Assembly (NCBI GenBank): GCA_034522155.1
Contig: JAXHLP010000001.1
Coordinates: 186,001-250,000, forward strand
Length of the DNA: 64,000 bases
Source: Salinilacustrithrix sp034522155
Lineage (GTDB): Bacteria > Actinomycetota > Acidimicrobiia > Acidimicrobiales > Salinilacustritrichaceae
Direction of reading: 5' to 3'
The notes beneath the pieces are model-generated. The model did not search any database and was not told the DNA's origin. It saw only the letters and a list, made by a program, of their open reading frames with translations. The position numbers were made by a program, and so were the translations under genes. Shown here in pieces: positions 32,601-39,879 of this stretch (the first letter of the stretch is position 1; each line of letters starts with the position of its first letter).

Positions 32601-32802
32601 TCGGATCCGACTGGTCCTCGATGCCGGCCACCACGACGACCTGCGGTCGGCGATCGACTCGCACCGCCGGTTCCTGATGGAGGCGACGCTGGCGGTGGAG
32701 GTGGTGCTCGCCGACGACCCCCTGCGCGAGGCGCACCGGGTCGAGATGGCCGACGGTCGTGCCATCCACGTGGCCGTGGCCCACCAGACGCCCCCCGCCT
32801 GA
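29623..32802 (+). CDS. ileS: Isoleucyl-tRNA synthetase
   Basis: Charges tRNA-Ile. The 1059-residue protein has the class I motif as HYGHLLTG (about 62-69) and the KMSKS loop as KLSKR near residue 612, an editing domain containing VWTTTPWTLPSNLAV and TGIVHMAPGFGEDD, and a long C-terminal region. The HYGH/KLSKR variants and the length suggest the second, eukaryote-like IleS type, which in other bacteria is linked to low mupirocin sensitivity; this is family knowledge, not shown here. The ATG lies 6 bases after TAGGAT, so the mRNA is probably leaderless. Bacillus-like synteny (divIVA-ileS) is kept, but here ileS faces the other way. Confidence 0.96.
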   Translation: MAAADQGAYPHVDPRPSFPDLERRVIERWEAERTFEQSVAQRDGAEEFVFYDGPPFANGQPHYGHLLTGFVKDAVPRYQTMRGRKVERRFGWDCHGLPAEQEAEKRLGVMGRKAIEELGVDVFNAECRSLVTGTADSWHSYVTRQARWVDMENDYKTMDPTFMESVMWAFKTLYDKGLAYEGLRVLPYCWECETPLSNFETRMDDAYRDRQDPAITAWVELTSGDHVGKRLLVWTTTPWTLPSNLAVAVGPELTYEVYRDADGHEYVLGTNTVETYEAQLGDAEHVATLPGAELGGADYAPIFDFFTGTENAHRVLVADWVADDEGTGIVHMAPGFGEDDKAACDDAGIPTLVPVDEKGAFTADVPPYAGMQVFDANKEITRDLKERGVLVRHDSYVHSYPHCWRTDTPLIYKAMSSWFVSVTDIKERMLALNQQIDWVPAHVRDGSFGRWLEGARDWSISRNRFWGSPIPVWKSDDPAYPRVDVYGSVAELEADFGVPGERTVTDLHRPMIDELVRPNPDDPTGASMMRRIPDVLDCWFESGSMPFAQVHYPFENQEWFEDHFPGDFICEYIGQTRGWFYTLHVLATALFDKPAFKTCVVHGVLLGDDGQKLSKRLKNYPDPVEVFDTIGSDAMRWSLLSSAAVRGGDMVAAKEPMQDAVRQVLLPIWNAWYFLALYANAGDGLRRGRRVPADARLDHVLDRYVLAKTRILVDDVTDRMDAFDLSGAAAAINGFLDSLNNWYIRRSRERFWGEDQTAIDVLHTVLDDLLRVAAPLLPLLTERVWGDLTGEGSVHLTDWPDPDDLPADPALVETMDRVRGVASAAKSVREARGLRRRLPLRTLTIATADNDALVPFEQLIADEVNVQAIEFVPSGSLGEERYEVDLRSVGKRLGPDTPVVVQAIKRNDYAYDADADELVVHGESGTTFRFGADEYVRKLEADDPEATAALPGGDGLVHLDTDVTPELEGEGLVRDLAREVNDLRRHDGFDVSDRIRLVLDAGHHDDLRSAIDSHRRFLMEATLAVEVVLADDPLREAHRVEMADGRAIHVAVAHQTPPA

Positions 32803-32805
32803 GCT

Positions 32806-32832
32806 GGCGGCACCGGCTCGACCGGTGTCGCC
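32806..32832. terminator. Bidirectional terminator hairpin after ileS
   Basis: Stem GGCGGCACCGG/CCGGTGTCGCC, 11 bp with one G-T pair, 5-base loop, between the convergent ends of ileS and the next gene. Confidence 0.65.
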
Positions 32833-32845
32833 CAGGTCGGGGTCT

Positions 32846-33403
32846 TCAGGGGAGACGGCGGTCGATCTCGTCGACGACGGTCTCGCGACCGGCGCCGGCG
32901 ACCTCGCGCGCTCGGACCTCTGCGAGCTCGTCGACCTCGAGCTGGGAGAGCAACGGCACGATCTGGCTCGCGCTCAGCCCGTCGTAGTCGGCGATCGGGA
33001 ACAGGTACTCGTCGTCCTCGTCGTCGTCGAGGTCGAGCAGGCTCGAACCGCCACCGGGTCGTGCCGGTGACGTCGCGGCACGACCCGTTGCCGGTTCTGG
33101 GGGCGGGGCCGGCGCGGCGGGCGCCTCCGCGGACGCGGATCCGAGCCCAGCCTCGGTCGCGGGCTCGGCGATGTCGTCGGCGAGCGGGGCCGGAGCGGCC
33201 CTGGTGCCCTCGGTGGACGGGCGTGCCCGTCGGAACGCGACATACAGGACAACCGCCGACGTCGCGCTCGCCGCGATCGAGAGGTAGATCAACGTCAGAC
33301 CGTCGTCGTTGAGCAATCCGACCACCAGCAGGATCGTCGCCAGAAGGACGAGCCCGAAGCTCACGAGAACCAGCACAGATGTCACCTTCCGGAAGCGAAG
33401 CAA
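32846..33403 (-). CDS. Two-helix membrane protein with conserved C-terminal motif, function unknown
   Basis: About 176-185 residues. Two hydrophobic helices at about 8-30 and 36-58 are followed by a disordered Ala/Pro/Glu-rich stretch and an acidic run LLDLDDDEDDEYLFP. The last 45 residues, ADYDGLSASQIVPLLSQLEVDELAEVRAREVA, look like a small helical module seen at the end of several actinobacterial proteins; its role is unknown. The start is uncertain: TTG at 33403 lies 9 bases from a TAGGAT box (33413-33418), GTG at 33376 has AGG eight bases upstream, and GTG at 33385 is between. It lies next to divIVA, which suggests an envelope role. Confidence 0.6.
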   Translation of the reverse strand: MLRFRKVTSVLVLVSFGLVLLATILLVVGLLNDDGLTLIYLSIAASATSAVVLYVAFRRARPSTEGTRAAPAPLADDIAEPATEAGLGSASAEAPAAPAPPPEPATGRAATSPARPGGGSSLLDLDDDEDDEYLFPIADYDGLSASQIVPLLSQLEVDELAEVRAREVAGAGRETVVDEIDRRLP

Positions 33404-33421
33404 CGGCGGGCCATCCTAAGG

Positions 33422-33451
33422 ACCTGCGCGGAACGGGCGATCATCGCAGGT
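33422..33451. repeat. Dispersed inverted-repeat element, copy 2
   Basis: ACCTGCG, 16 bases, CGCAGGT, the same layout and similar core as the copy at 12942-12971; here one more base pair (G/C) extends the stem. It lies between the 3' end of divIVA and the promoter of the next gene. Confidence 0.6.
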
Positions 33452-33521
33452 CCCCATCCGCTCGGCTCCTGAGCAGCCCGCTCGATGTGGGCGGAGGACG
33501 ACGCATGGTGCATCCCGCCGA

Positions 33522-34370
33522 TCAGCGATCGGGTTCGGACCAGGGGTCGTCGTCCGCCGCATCGGGGTCGATGGTGGGCGTCGCCTGCGTCGACTCGTCG
33601 CGGCCGAACGGATCGTCGCTGGCCTCCCACGGAACCCCGTCCTCGTCGGCCGTGGAGGTCTCGTCGGTCTCATCGGTCTCGTCGGTCTCGTCGGAAACGG
33701 CCATCTCGGGGACCGCGAGGTCCTGCAGAGCGGCGGGATCCTCGGCCAGGCGCTGCAACTCGCGCGCCGTGGACCGCATCCGGGTCCGTTGCTCGTCGAG
33801 CCAGCGCCGCAGGCTGCGGATGTCATCGGAGAGGGAATCGCGGTCGTGACGCAAGGTGATGACCTCCGCCTGGATGGCCCGCTTGATCTCCTCTCCTGCT
33901 CGGCGAGCCTCCTCCTCGGCCTCGGCCTTGGTGGTGGCGAGCATCGCCTCGGCCTCCGAGCGCTGCTGGTTGGCCACGGTCTCGGCCTCGGCCCGGATCC
34001 GTTCGGCCTCGGCCCGGGCATCGGAGATGGCGGCCTCGGCCGTTCGCTCGGCGTGGACCAGGATCCGCATCGGCTCGTCGACCGAGGACGTCTCGTCGTC
34101 GGTGGCCGGCACCGATTCGGACACGGGCTCGACTCCCTCGGGCGCCGGGGCGGGCTCGACCATGGTCGCATCCGCGGGCGCGCCCGCTTCGAGCTCGGCG
34201 ACGCGGGCCTCGGCCCGCTCGGCTCGATCGAACTCGGCCTTGAGCCGGGCGAGCAGGACGTCGAGCCCCTCGGCGCACCGCTCGAGGAAGTCGTCCACCT
34301 CGGCCATGTCGTACCCGCGGCGAGCCGGGCCGAACTTGGCTTCGAGGAGGAGTTCTGGCGTCAGTTCCAT
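33522..34370 (-). CDS. divIVA: DivIVA-domain coiled-coil protein
   Basis: Likely polar-growth or septum scaffold (Wag31/DivIVA type). The 282-residue protein begins MELTPELLLEAKFGPARRGYDMAEVDDFLERC, the membrane- and curvature-binding DivIVA domain. A disordered spacer (about 62-100) leads to a long coiled coil (about 100-205) rich in Ala, Glu and Arg (AEAERIRAEAETVANQQRSEAEAML). The acidic tail has an ETDETDETDET run coded by repeated GTCTCGTCG triplets. ATG at 34370 follows TACCAT by 7 bases. Its place after sepF-yggT matches other Gram-positive division clusters. Confidence 0.88.
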   Translation of the reverse strand: MELTPELLLEAKFGPARRGYDMAEVDDFLERCAEGLDVLLARLKAEFDRAERAEARVAELEAGAPADATMVEPAPAPEGVEPVSESVPATDDETSSVDEPMRILVHAERTAEAAISDARAEAERIRAEAETVANQQRSEAEAMLATTKAEAEEEARRAGEEIKRAIQAEVITLRHDRDSLSDDIRSLRRWLDEQRTRMRSTARELQRLAEDPAALQDLAVPEMAVSDETDETDETDETSTADEDGVPWEASDDPFGRDESTQATPTIDPDAADDDPWSEPDR

Positions 34371-34377
34371 GGCGGCG

Positions 34378-34383
34378 ATGGTA
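34378..34383 (-). promoter_or_regulatory. divIVA -10 box (TACCAT), leaderless type
   Basis: TACCAT on the minus strand ends 7 bases before the divIVA ATG, so divIVA probably has its own promoter within the cluster. Confidence 0.5.
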
Positions 34384-34458
34384 TGCCGCGAAGCGGGGGC
34401 TGCTCAGTGATGGTCACGGGCGTGGCGGCCGATCGCTCGACGAGATCAGCAGACGGGA

Positions 34459-34704
34459 TCAGCAGATGATGCTCTGGAGGAAGATGATGCCGAACATCAC
34501 GATCATCACCGAGAAGTCGATGCCGCCGAAGCTGGCACCGATCGCACGCCGGACCGGCGCGACGACCGGCTCGGTGACCTTGTAGATCATGCGACGGACC
34601 TCGGCCAAGCCGCTGCCGGGCTGGGTCGGGAACCACGACAGCAGCGCGCCGGCGAACAGGACGATGAGGTAGACGCCGAGCAGCTGGCAGATGAGAGCCG
34701 GCAC
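34459..34704 (-). CDS. yggT: YggT-family membrane protein
   Basis: Small 81-residue integral membrane protein (YlmG/YggT). Two hydrophobic helices at about 3-24 and 58-80 flank a conserved loop SWFPTQPGSGLAEVRRMIYKVTEPVVAPVRRAIG, which is the family pattern (TEP-x2-P-x-R). In Gram-positive bacteria and plastids relatives affect division or membrane organisation. The GTG at 34704 is 6 bases past the sepF stop, so the genes are probably co-transcribed. Confidence 0.9.
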   Translation of the reverse strand: MPALICQLLGVYLIVLFAGALLSWFPTQPGSGLAEVRRMIYKVTEPVVAPVRRAIGASFGGIDFSVMIVMFGIIFLQSIIC

Positions 34705-34710
34705 GGTGGC

Positions 34711-35439
34711 TCAGCTACCCGCGGCGAGCCGGCGCTTGTCGTCGTCGGACACCTCGACCTGGGCCGGTGTCAGCAGGTAACCGCCGGTGCGGACACGCTC
34801 CATGTGCCCACCGAGGGCGTAGCAGATGCCGGACGCGAAATCGATGAGCCGGCGCGACAGCTCGCGGTCGAGCCCGGCGAGGTCCATGAGCACGGGCTGA
34901 TCGGCCTTGAAGCGATCGGCGATCTCCTTGGCGTCGTCGAACGACTCGGGGTCGAGCACCGCGGGCCGGGCCGAACTCGGTCGCATCGGTCGCACGGTCG
35001 GGGTCTCCTCGATCCGGGAGGCACGTGGGTCGCTGGGCGGGAAGGTGGCCCCCTGACCCTGAGCTTGAGCCTGACCCTGACCCGGGCTCGAGCCCTGGCC
35101 GGGGAGCTGGCGGACCGAGCCGGTCGGGCCGCCGGGTCGGGCGCCGGGGCGCGGGGTCACGTAGCCCTCCTCGTCGACGTCGGGACCGGGCCAGCCCTGG
35201 GCGCGGGGCTGGGGGCGCGGCGGGCCCACGCCCGGCGCGGATCCGGGGGCGCTGCGACGCTCGGGGGCGCCATGGCCAGCACCGGGACCCGGAGCACCCG
35301 GAGCCGGCGCGCTGGGACCAGGACCGGGGCGCGCGCTGCCGGGACCGGGTCGAGCCTGGCCCTCGTAGGGGTAGTCGTCGTACTCGTCGTCGGGCGCGAG
35401 TCCCAACCAGACCATGGCCTTCTGCAGCACCCCTGCCAT
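34711..35439 (-). CDS. sepF: Cell division protein SepF
   Basis: Membrane-binding partner of FtsZ that anchors the Z-ring in bacteria without FtsA; no ftsA is present here. The 242-residue protein starts with the amphipathic helix MAGVLQKAMVWLGLAPDDEYDDYPYE. A long Pro/Gly-rich linker (about 28-150, with GQAQAQGQG) is longer than in most relatives. The C-terminal SepF domain runs from about 155: DPESFDDAKEIADRFKADQPVLMDLAGLDRELSRRLIDFASGICYALGG. A strong AGGAGG Shine-Dalgarno sequence lies 7 bases before the ATG. Confidence 0.95.
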   Translation of the reverse strand: MAGVLQKAMVWLGLAPDDEYDDYPYEGQARPGPGSARPGPGPSAPAPGAPGPGAGHGAPERRSAPGSAPGVGPPRPQPRAQGWPGPDVDEEGYVTPRPGARPGGPTGSVRQLPGQGSSPGQGQAQAQGQGATFPPSDPRASRIEETPTVRPMRPSSARPAVLDPESFDDAKEIADRFKADQPVLMDLAGLDRELSRRLIDFASGICYALGGHMERVRTGGYLLTPAQVEVSDDDKRRLAAGS

Positions 35440-35570
35440 CGAATCGCCTCCTCGGAGTCCCTCGCCAGTCTCGCACGCTTTCGGTCATCTCCCGCGAATG
35501 CTGGACCACGGAGCGCGCCGGGGACATCCCGCCTCGACGTGCCGCGCCGTCCGACGCTGGTCCGAGTCCG

Positions 35571-36218
35571 TCACGCCGGCCGCGGTCCGAACAACGCCGA
35601 GCCGACCCGGAGCATCGTCGTCCCGGCCCTGACCGCCAACTCGAGGTCGTCAGTCATGCCCATCGACGTCACGTGCAGATCGAGGTCGGAGCACAGATCG
35701 GCCACGGCCTCGAACCCGGCCCGGGTGGCCCGGTCGTCGCCGTCGACGCCGACGGTCATGAGCCCCTCGACGACCAGACCGGCTCCGCCCGCCTCCTCGA
35801 CCAGGGAGCGGACATCGGTGATCGGACAGCCACCCTTGTGTCCCTCGCCCGTGGCATTGACCTGGACGAGGATCCGAGCGCCCGGCGCCCGGTTGGCGAT
35901 CTCGCCCACCAGCGACGACCGGTCGACGCTCTGCCAGCACGTCACGGCGTCGGCCACCAGCTTCACCTTGTTGGACTGGAGCCGCCCGATGAAGTGCCAC
36001 TCGGCGCCGCTCACCTGCGCGGCCTTGTTCGCCAGCTCCTGGGCGTAGTTCTCCCCCAGGACGGTGAGCCCCGCAGCGATGGCCGCCCTCGGCGCGTCGG
36101 CGTCGAAGCCCTTGGTCACGGCGACGATGGTGATGGCGTCGGGGTCGCCGCCCGCGTCGCCGATGCGGTGGCGGACCCGGTCGAGGTTCGCGTCGACGGT
36201 GGCGGGGTCGATGGTCAT
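35571..36218 (-). CDS. yggS: YggS-family pyridoxal phosphate homeostasis protein
   Basis: PLP-binding protein (YggS/PROSC) that keeps free pyridoxal phosphate in balance; no enzymatic reaction is established. The 215-residue single-domain TIM-barrel protein has the PLP lysine in IVAVTKGFDADAPRAA, GENYAQELANKAA, EWHFIGRLQSNKVK, and the C-terminal SMGMTDDLELAVRAGTTMLRVGSALFG, all typical. It lies between pgeF and sepF as in other Gram-positive division clusters (ylmE). The ATG overlaps the pgeF stop as ATGA. Confidence 0.94.
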   Translation of the reverse strand: MTIDPATVDANLDRVRHRIGDAGGDPDAITIVAVTKGFDADAPRAAIAAGLTVLGENYAQELANKAAQVSGAEWHFIGRLQSNKVKLVADAVTCWQSVDRSSLVGEIANRAPGARILVQVNATGEGHKGGCPITDVRSLVEEAGGAGLVVEGLMTVGVDGDDRATRAGFEAVADLCSDLDLHVTSMGMTDDLELAVRAGTTMLRVGSALFGPRPA

Positions 36219-36868
36219 GGACCCACCGTGATGGCGGCTGCGTGCCGGCCACGGTCACCCCGGGCCCGGTGGGAGAAGAACCGGTCGGGTTCACAGGCCG
36301 TACAACCACCCTCGACGACCACCCGGTCGATCTCCGGACGCTCGTCCAGCGCTGATCGAACCGTCGCCAGCAGGTCGAGGGCCGGAGTCCCCGCAGCGGT
36401 CGTGGAGCGCACTCCGTCGCCGTAGCGCTCGGCAACCCGGTCGAGCGGGTCCTCGCCGAACTCGTAGCAGTTGGCACGGATGTGCGGCCCGACGTGGGCC
36501 GTGATCCGGCGAGCGCCGAGCTGCTCCATGGCGTCGAGGGTCTCCCCGAGCACCCCCGCCATCAGGCCGCGCCACCCAGCGTGGGCCGCACCCACCACAC
36601 CGCCGCCGCGGAACAGGACGGGGACGCAGTCGGCGGTGTGGACCGCGAGCACGGCACCCGACGTCCGTGTGACGGCCGCGTCGGCCTCTTCCCCGGCGTG
36701 CTGACCAGGCGTGTCGACCACCACCACCCGCGCGCCGTGGACCTGCCGCAACCACGTCCACCGCCCGCGCATGAACGCCTGCCGGGCGTCGTGCAACGCC
36801 ACAGGGTCGCCGTCGATGCGGAAGTCGCCCCGCTCACGCTCGCTGAACGAGAGCGCGCCGGTGCGCAT
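36215..36868 (-). CDS. pgeF: Peptidoglycan editing factor/multicopper-like laccase-domain protein (PgeF/YfiH)
   Basis: YfiH/YlmD-family protein, 217 residues. In E. coli it removes L-Ser-containing muropeptide precursors that would otherwise enter the wall; related proteins have purine nucleoside phosphorylase activity. Family motifs are WLRQVHGARVVVVD, VLAVHTADCVPVLF with the catalytic Cys/His set, GAAHAGWRGLMAGVL, and GPHIRANCYEFG. Position just after ftsZ is conserved. The stop of ftsZ gives a TAGCCC hexamer seven bases before the ATG, a possible weak promoter. Confidence 0.9.
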   Translation of the reverse strand: MRTGALSFSERERGDFRIDGDPVALHDARQAFMRGRWTWLRQVHGARVVVVDTPGQHAGEEADAAVTRTSGAVLAVHTADCVPVLFRGGGVVGAAHAGWRGLMAGVLGETLDAMEQLGARRITAHVGPHIRANCYEFGEDPLDRVAERYGDGVRSTTAAGTPALDLLATVRSALDERPEIDRVVVEGGCTACEPDRFFSHRARGDRGRHAAAITVGP

Positions 36869-36878
36869 TGGACCCGGG

Positions 36879-37970
36879 CTACTTGAGGAACGACGGGACG
36901 TCGAAGTCGTCGTCGCCGTCGTCGCCGAACAGATCGTCGTCGTCGCTGAGCACGTCGGAGAGATCGTCGCCGGCCGATGGCTGGTGCAGGGACGAACCCG
37001 ACGGGCTGCTGGCGTCGCCGTCGAATCGATCGAAGCCGGCAGCGATCACGGTCACCCGGACCTCGTCGCCGAGATCGTCGTCGACGACCGTGCCGAAGAT
37101 GATGTTGGCTTCGGGGTGGGCCACGCCGTGGATGACCTCGGCGGCCTCGTTGACCTCGAACAGGCCGAGGTCGCTACCGCCGGAGATGGTGAGCAGGATG
37201 CCCCGGGCACCGTCGATCGATGCTTCGAGCAGGGGGCTGGAGATGGCGTTCTTCGACGCCTGCAGTGCTCGTCCCTCGCCCGACGCGTAGCCGATGCCCA
37301 TCAACGCCGAGCCGGCGTTGGACATGATCATCTTCACGTCGGCGAAATCGGTGTTGATCAGGCCCGGCGTCGTGATCAGGTCGGTGATGCCCTGAACCCC
37401 CTGGAGCAGGACCTCGTCGGCCATCTTGAAGGCGTTGAGCATCGAGGTCTTCTCGTTCGACACCGTGATGAGGCGGTCGTTCGGGATGACGATGAGGGTG
37501 TCGACCTTCTCCTTGAGGCGCTGGATCCCCTGCTCGGCCTGGACCGAGCGGCGGCGCCCCTCGAACGCGAACGGCCGGGTCACCACGCCGATGGTCAGGC
37601 TGCCCAGGCTCCTGGCGATCTCGGCCACGACCGCAGCCCCGCCGGTGCCGGTGCCGCCACCCTCGCCGGCGGTGATGAACACCATGTCGGCGCCCTTGAG
37701 GACCTCTTCGACCTCCTCGCGGTGCTCGTCGGCCGCCTGGCGACCGACGTCGGGATCGGATCCGGCGCCGAGGCCCCGGGTCAGCTCGCGGCCGATGTCG
37801 AGTTTGACGTCGGCGTCGCTCATCAGCAGGGCCTGGGCGTCGGTGTTGATCGCGATGAACTCGACGCCCTTCAGCCCGGCGTCGATCATCCGGTTGACGG
37901 CGTTGACGCCGCCGCCCCCGATGCCGACGACCTTGATGACGGCGAGGTAGTTCTGCGGGTTCGCAGCCAT
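36879..37970 (-). CDS. ftsZ: Cell division GTPase FtsZ
   Basis: Tubulin-like GTPase that forms the Z-ring. 363 residues, slightly short because the C-terminal linker is brief. It has the N-terminal IKVVGIGGGGVNAVNRMI, the tubulin signature AGEGGGTGTGGAAVV, TRPFAFEGRRR, and the catalytic T7 loop NTDFADVKMIM. The linker is highly acidic (DDLSDVLSDDDDLFGDDGDDD), and the end DDFDVPSFLK is the conserved peptide that binds SepF and other partners. The ATG has GAGGAG about 11 bases upstream. The 148-bp gap to ftsQ holds its own promoter and a structured leader. Confidence 0.98.
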   Translation of the reverse strand: MAANPQNYLAVIKVVGIGGGGVNAVNRMIDAGLKGVEFIAINTDAQALLMSDADVKLDIGRELTRGLGAGSDPDVGRQAADEHREEVEEVLKGADMVFITAGEGGGTGTGGAAVVAEIARSLGSLTIGVVTRPFAFEGRRRSVQAEQGIQRLKEKVDTLIVIPNDRLITVSNEKTSMLNAFKMADEVLLQGVQGITDLITTPGLINTDFADVKMIMSNAGSALMGIGYASGEGRALQASKNAISSPLLEASIDGARGILLTISGGSDLGLFEVNEAAEVIHGVAHPEANIIFGTVVDDDLGDEVRVTVIAAGFDRFDGDASSPSGSSLHQPSAGDDLSDVLSDDDDLFGDDGDDDFDVPSFLK

Positions 37971-38041
37971 GGGACCGGTTACTCCTCTGTGGGGTGGGGG
38001 GCCCGGTGCCTGCTGGCAACGGCCCGGATACGCGGGTGTGC

Positions 38042-38060
38042 GGGCGGCCGCGAGCCGCCC
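38042..38060. terminator. Hairpin in the ftsZ leader
   Basis: GGGCGGC, 5-base loop, GCCGCCC. It lies between ftsQ and ftsZ on the transcribed strand and could terminate read-through from the mur operon or fold in the ftsZ leader. Confidence 0.5.
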
Positions 38061-38078
38061 AGGGTCGAGGTCCAGTGA

Positions 38079-38100
38079 AGGTCGAGGTCGACCTCGACCT
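38079..38100. promoter_or_regulatory. Perfect 22-bp palindrome downstream of the ftsZ promoter
   Basis: Each half is AGGTCGAGGTC; the two halves meet with no loop. It starts about 16 bases downstream of the ftsZ -10 box, a position typical of repressor sites, and a related GGTCGAGGTC half-site lies next to it at 38063-38072. As RNA, the perfect palindrome would also form a hairpin. Confidence 0.7.
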
Positions 38101-38115
38101 CAGGTTCGGGTCGGA

Positions 38116-38145
38116 ACGCTACGAGCACGGTTCCTCCCTGGTCAA
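38116..38145 (-). promoter_or_regulatory. ftsZ promoter (TTGACC-N18-TAGCGT)
   Basis: TTGACC at 38140-38145 and TAGCGT at 38116-38121 on the minus strand, 18 bases apart, inside the last codons and stop of ftsQ. The spacing and -35 match the mraZ promoter exactly. The mRNA leader would be about 140 bases. Confidence 0.6.
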
Positions 38146-38955
38146 CACCGGGCGTTCGGGGACTCGGAGATCGATGGTCGCGACGGGGCAGCTCCGGTCG
38201 ACGCGCGCGTACAACGTACGGAAGGCCTCGAGCTTGGTCGGAAGCGCCGAGGCGTCGCCGAGCTCGACGGTGGCGCCATCGGTGAGCTCGAAGCGCAGCG
38301 GTGCGAGCTGGACGGCCTGCACGGCGCCGGCCGGGTCGGCACGGAGCCGTTCGGCCAGGGTGACGGCCTCCGCCAACGCGGGGTCGATCCGCTCGCCGAC
38401 AGCAGGCGGCTCGTCGCCGACGTCGACCCGAACGAAACCCGGGGAGGTATCGACGGCCGGCGGGATCTCGGCGGGATCGCCGGACAGGACCCGGCCGCCG
38501 GTGCCGACCAACACGGTGCTCCCGCCGCCGGCGACGAGCGCGGCCGGGGTTCGTTCGACCACGTCGATGTGGACCCCGCCGGGCAGGTCGCGCTCGACCG
38601 TGGCCTCCTCGATCCAGGGGAGGGCCTCGACACGGGACTCGGCGGCGTCGAGGTCGGCGAGCAGCAGGGGTGAACCGATCGAGATCCCCGCGACCTCGGT
38701 GATGGCGGCGGGCTCGGTGGCCCGGGCGCCGGCGATGTCGATCCGGTCGACGTCGAGGATCGGGCTCTCGAGCACGATGACGATGCCCAGGGCGAGGATC
38801 GCCACCAGGATCAGCAGGATGAGCCGGTAGAGACGGCGACGATCGGGGTCGTCGCGGGTGACGTGGCGGACGGCGCGCCGGCGCGCGCCCAGGCGCGGGT
38901 CGACGACCACGTCGCCACCCCCGCCCGCCAGGCCCGGCGAGCTGGGGGCCGTCAT
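38119..38955 (-). CDS. ftsQ: Cell division protein FtsQ
   Basis: Single-pass membrane protein of the divisome that binds FtsL/FtsB. About 278 residues: cytosolic tail 1-44, membrane helix about 45-65 (LILLILVAILALGIVIVLES), POTRA domain (about 66-140: LDVDRIDIAGARATEPAAITEVAGISIGSPLLLADLDAAESRVEALPWIEEATVERDLPGGVHIDVVERTPAAL), then the FtsQ domain. The ATG overlaps the murB stop as ATGA. The stop codon lies within the ftsZ -10 box. Confidence 0.9.
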   Translation of the reverse strand: MTAPSSPGLAGGGGDVVVDPRLGARRRAVRHVTRDDPDRRRLYRLILLILVAILALGIVIVLESPILDVDRIDIAGARATEPAAITEVAGISIGSPLLLADLDAAESRVEALPWIEEATVERDLPGGVHIDVVERTPAALVAGGGSTVLVGTGGRVLSGDPAEIPPAVDTSPGFVRVDVGDEPPAVGERIDPALAEAVTLAERLRADPAGAVQAVQLAPLRFELTDGATVELGDASALPTKLEAFRTLYARVDRSCPVATIDLRVPERPVLTREEPCS

Positions 38956-39879
38956 GCGAGGTCCTCGGTGCGGTAGCCGACCAGCACGGTCTCGGGATGC
39001 AGGCGCACCCCGGTGGCCGCCTCGACCTCGTTGCGGACCTCGAGCATGAGCGCCACGACGTCGTCGGCTCGACCGTCGCGATCGGCCTGGATGAAGTTGG
39101 CGTGCTTGTCGGAGACGTGGGCGCTCCCGAGACGGCGTCCCTTGCATCCTGCGGCCTCGACCAGCCGTCCGGCCGAGTCGCCCGTCGGGTTGGTGAACAC
39201 CGAGCCCGCGTTCTGGCCGCCGGGCTGGTTGGTGCGCCGCCACTGCACGATCTCGGAGAGCTCGGCCTCGCCCTGCTCGCGATCGCCGGGCGCCAGTTCG
39301 AGCGTCGCGTCGACCACGACCTGGGCAGGGGTGATCGCGGAGCGGCGATACCCGAGCGCCAGTGCTGTCGACTTCACCTCCCCATCCTCCCCCGTGTGGA
39401 GATCGAACACGCGGACCCCCGCCAGCGACGCGGCCATGTCCGAACCGTGGCCGCCCGCGTTCATCCGGACCGCACCACCGATGGACCCGGGGACCCCGAC
39501 GGCCCACTCGAAGCCCGTGAGCCCGGCCCGGACCGTCTGGCGCGCGACCACGGGGAGCAACGCCGCCGCGCCGGCCCGCACGGTGGTCCCGTCGGTGTCC
39601 ACGGTCGAGAAGGGCGGGCCGAGGTGGATGGCGATGCCGGGGAAGCCGGCGTCGGCCACGAGGAGGTTGGAGCCGTTGCCCACGACGAGGACCTCGACGT
39701 CGGCGACAGCGAGCGCCTGCGCCACGAGCATCAGGTCGTCGATGTCGTCGGCCTCGACGAACAGGGCGGCCGCCCCACCCACCCTGTAGGTGCTGAACGG
39801 GGCGAGGGAGACCTCTCGACCGGGCCCGGTCGCCGAGCACCGCTGCGGCCGCTTCGAGCTGGGCGGGGTCAGTTGCCAT
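38952..39879 (-). CDS. murB: UDP-N-acetylenolpyruvoylglucosamine reductase, with apparent N-terminal frameshift
   Basis: FAD/NADPH enzyme that reduces enolpyruvyl-UDP-GlcNAc to UDP-MurNAc. The body is intact: LAPFSTYRVGGAAALFVEADD, VVGNGSNLLVADAGF, WAVGVPGSIGGAVRMNAGGHG with the FAD motif, and the proton-donor region NPTGDSAGRLVEAAGCKG. The expected start, ATG at 39877-39879 overlapping the end of murC, gives MATDPAQLEAAAAVLGDRA and then runs out of frame. Removing one base in the GGGCCC run at about 39822-39829 restores a 308-residue protein. No ATG, GTG or TTG precedes the conserved start in the working frame. A sequencing error is likeliest, since murB is normally essential. Confidence 0.85.
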
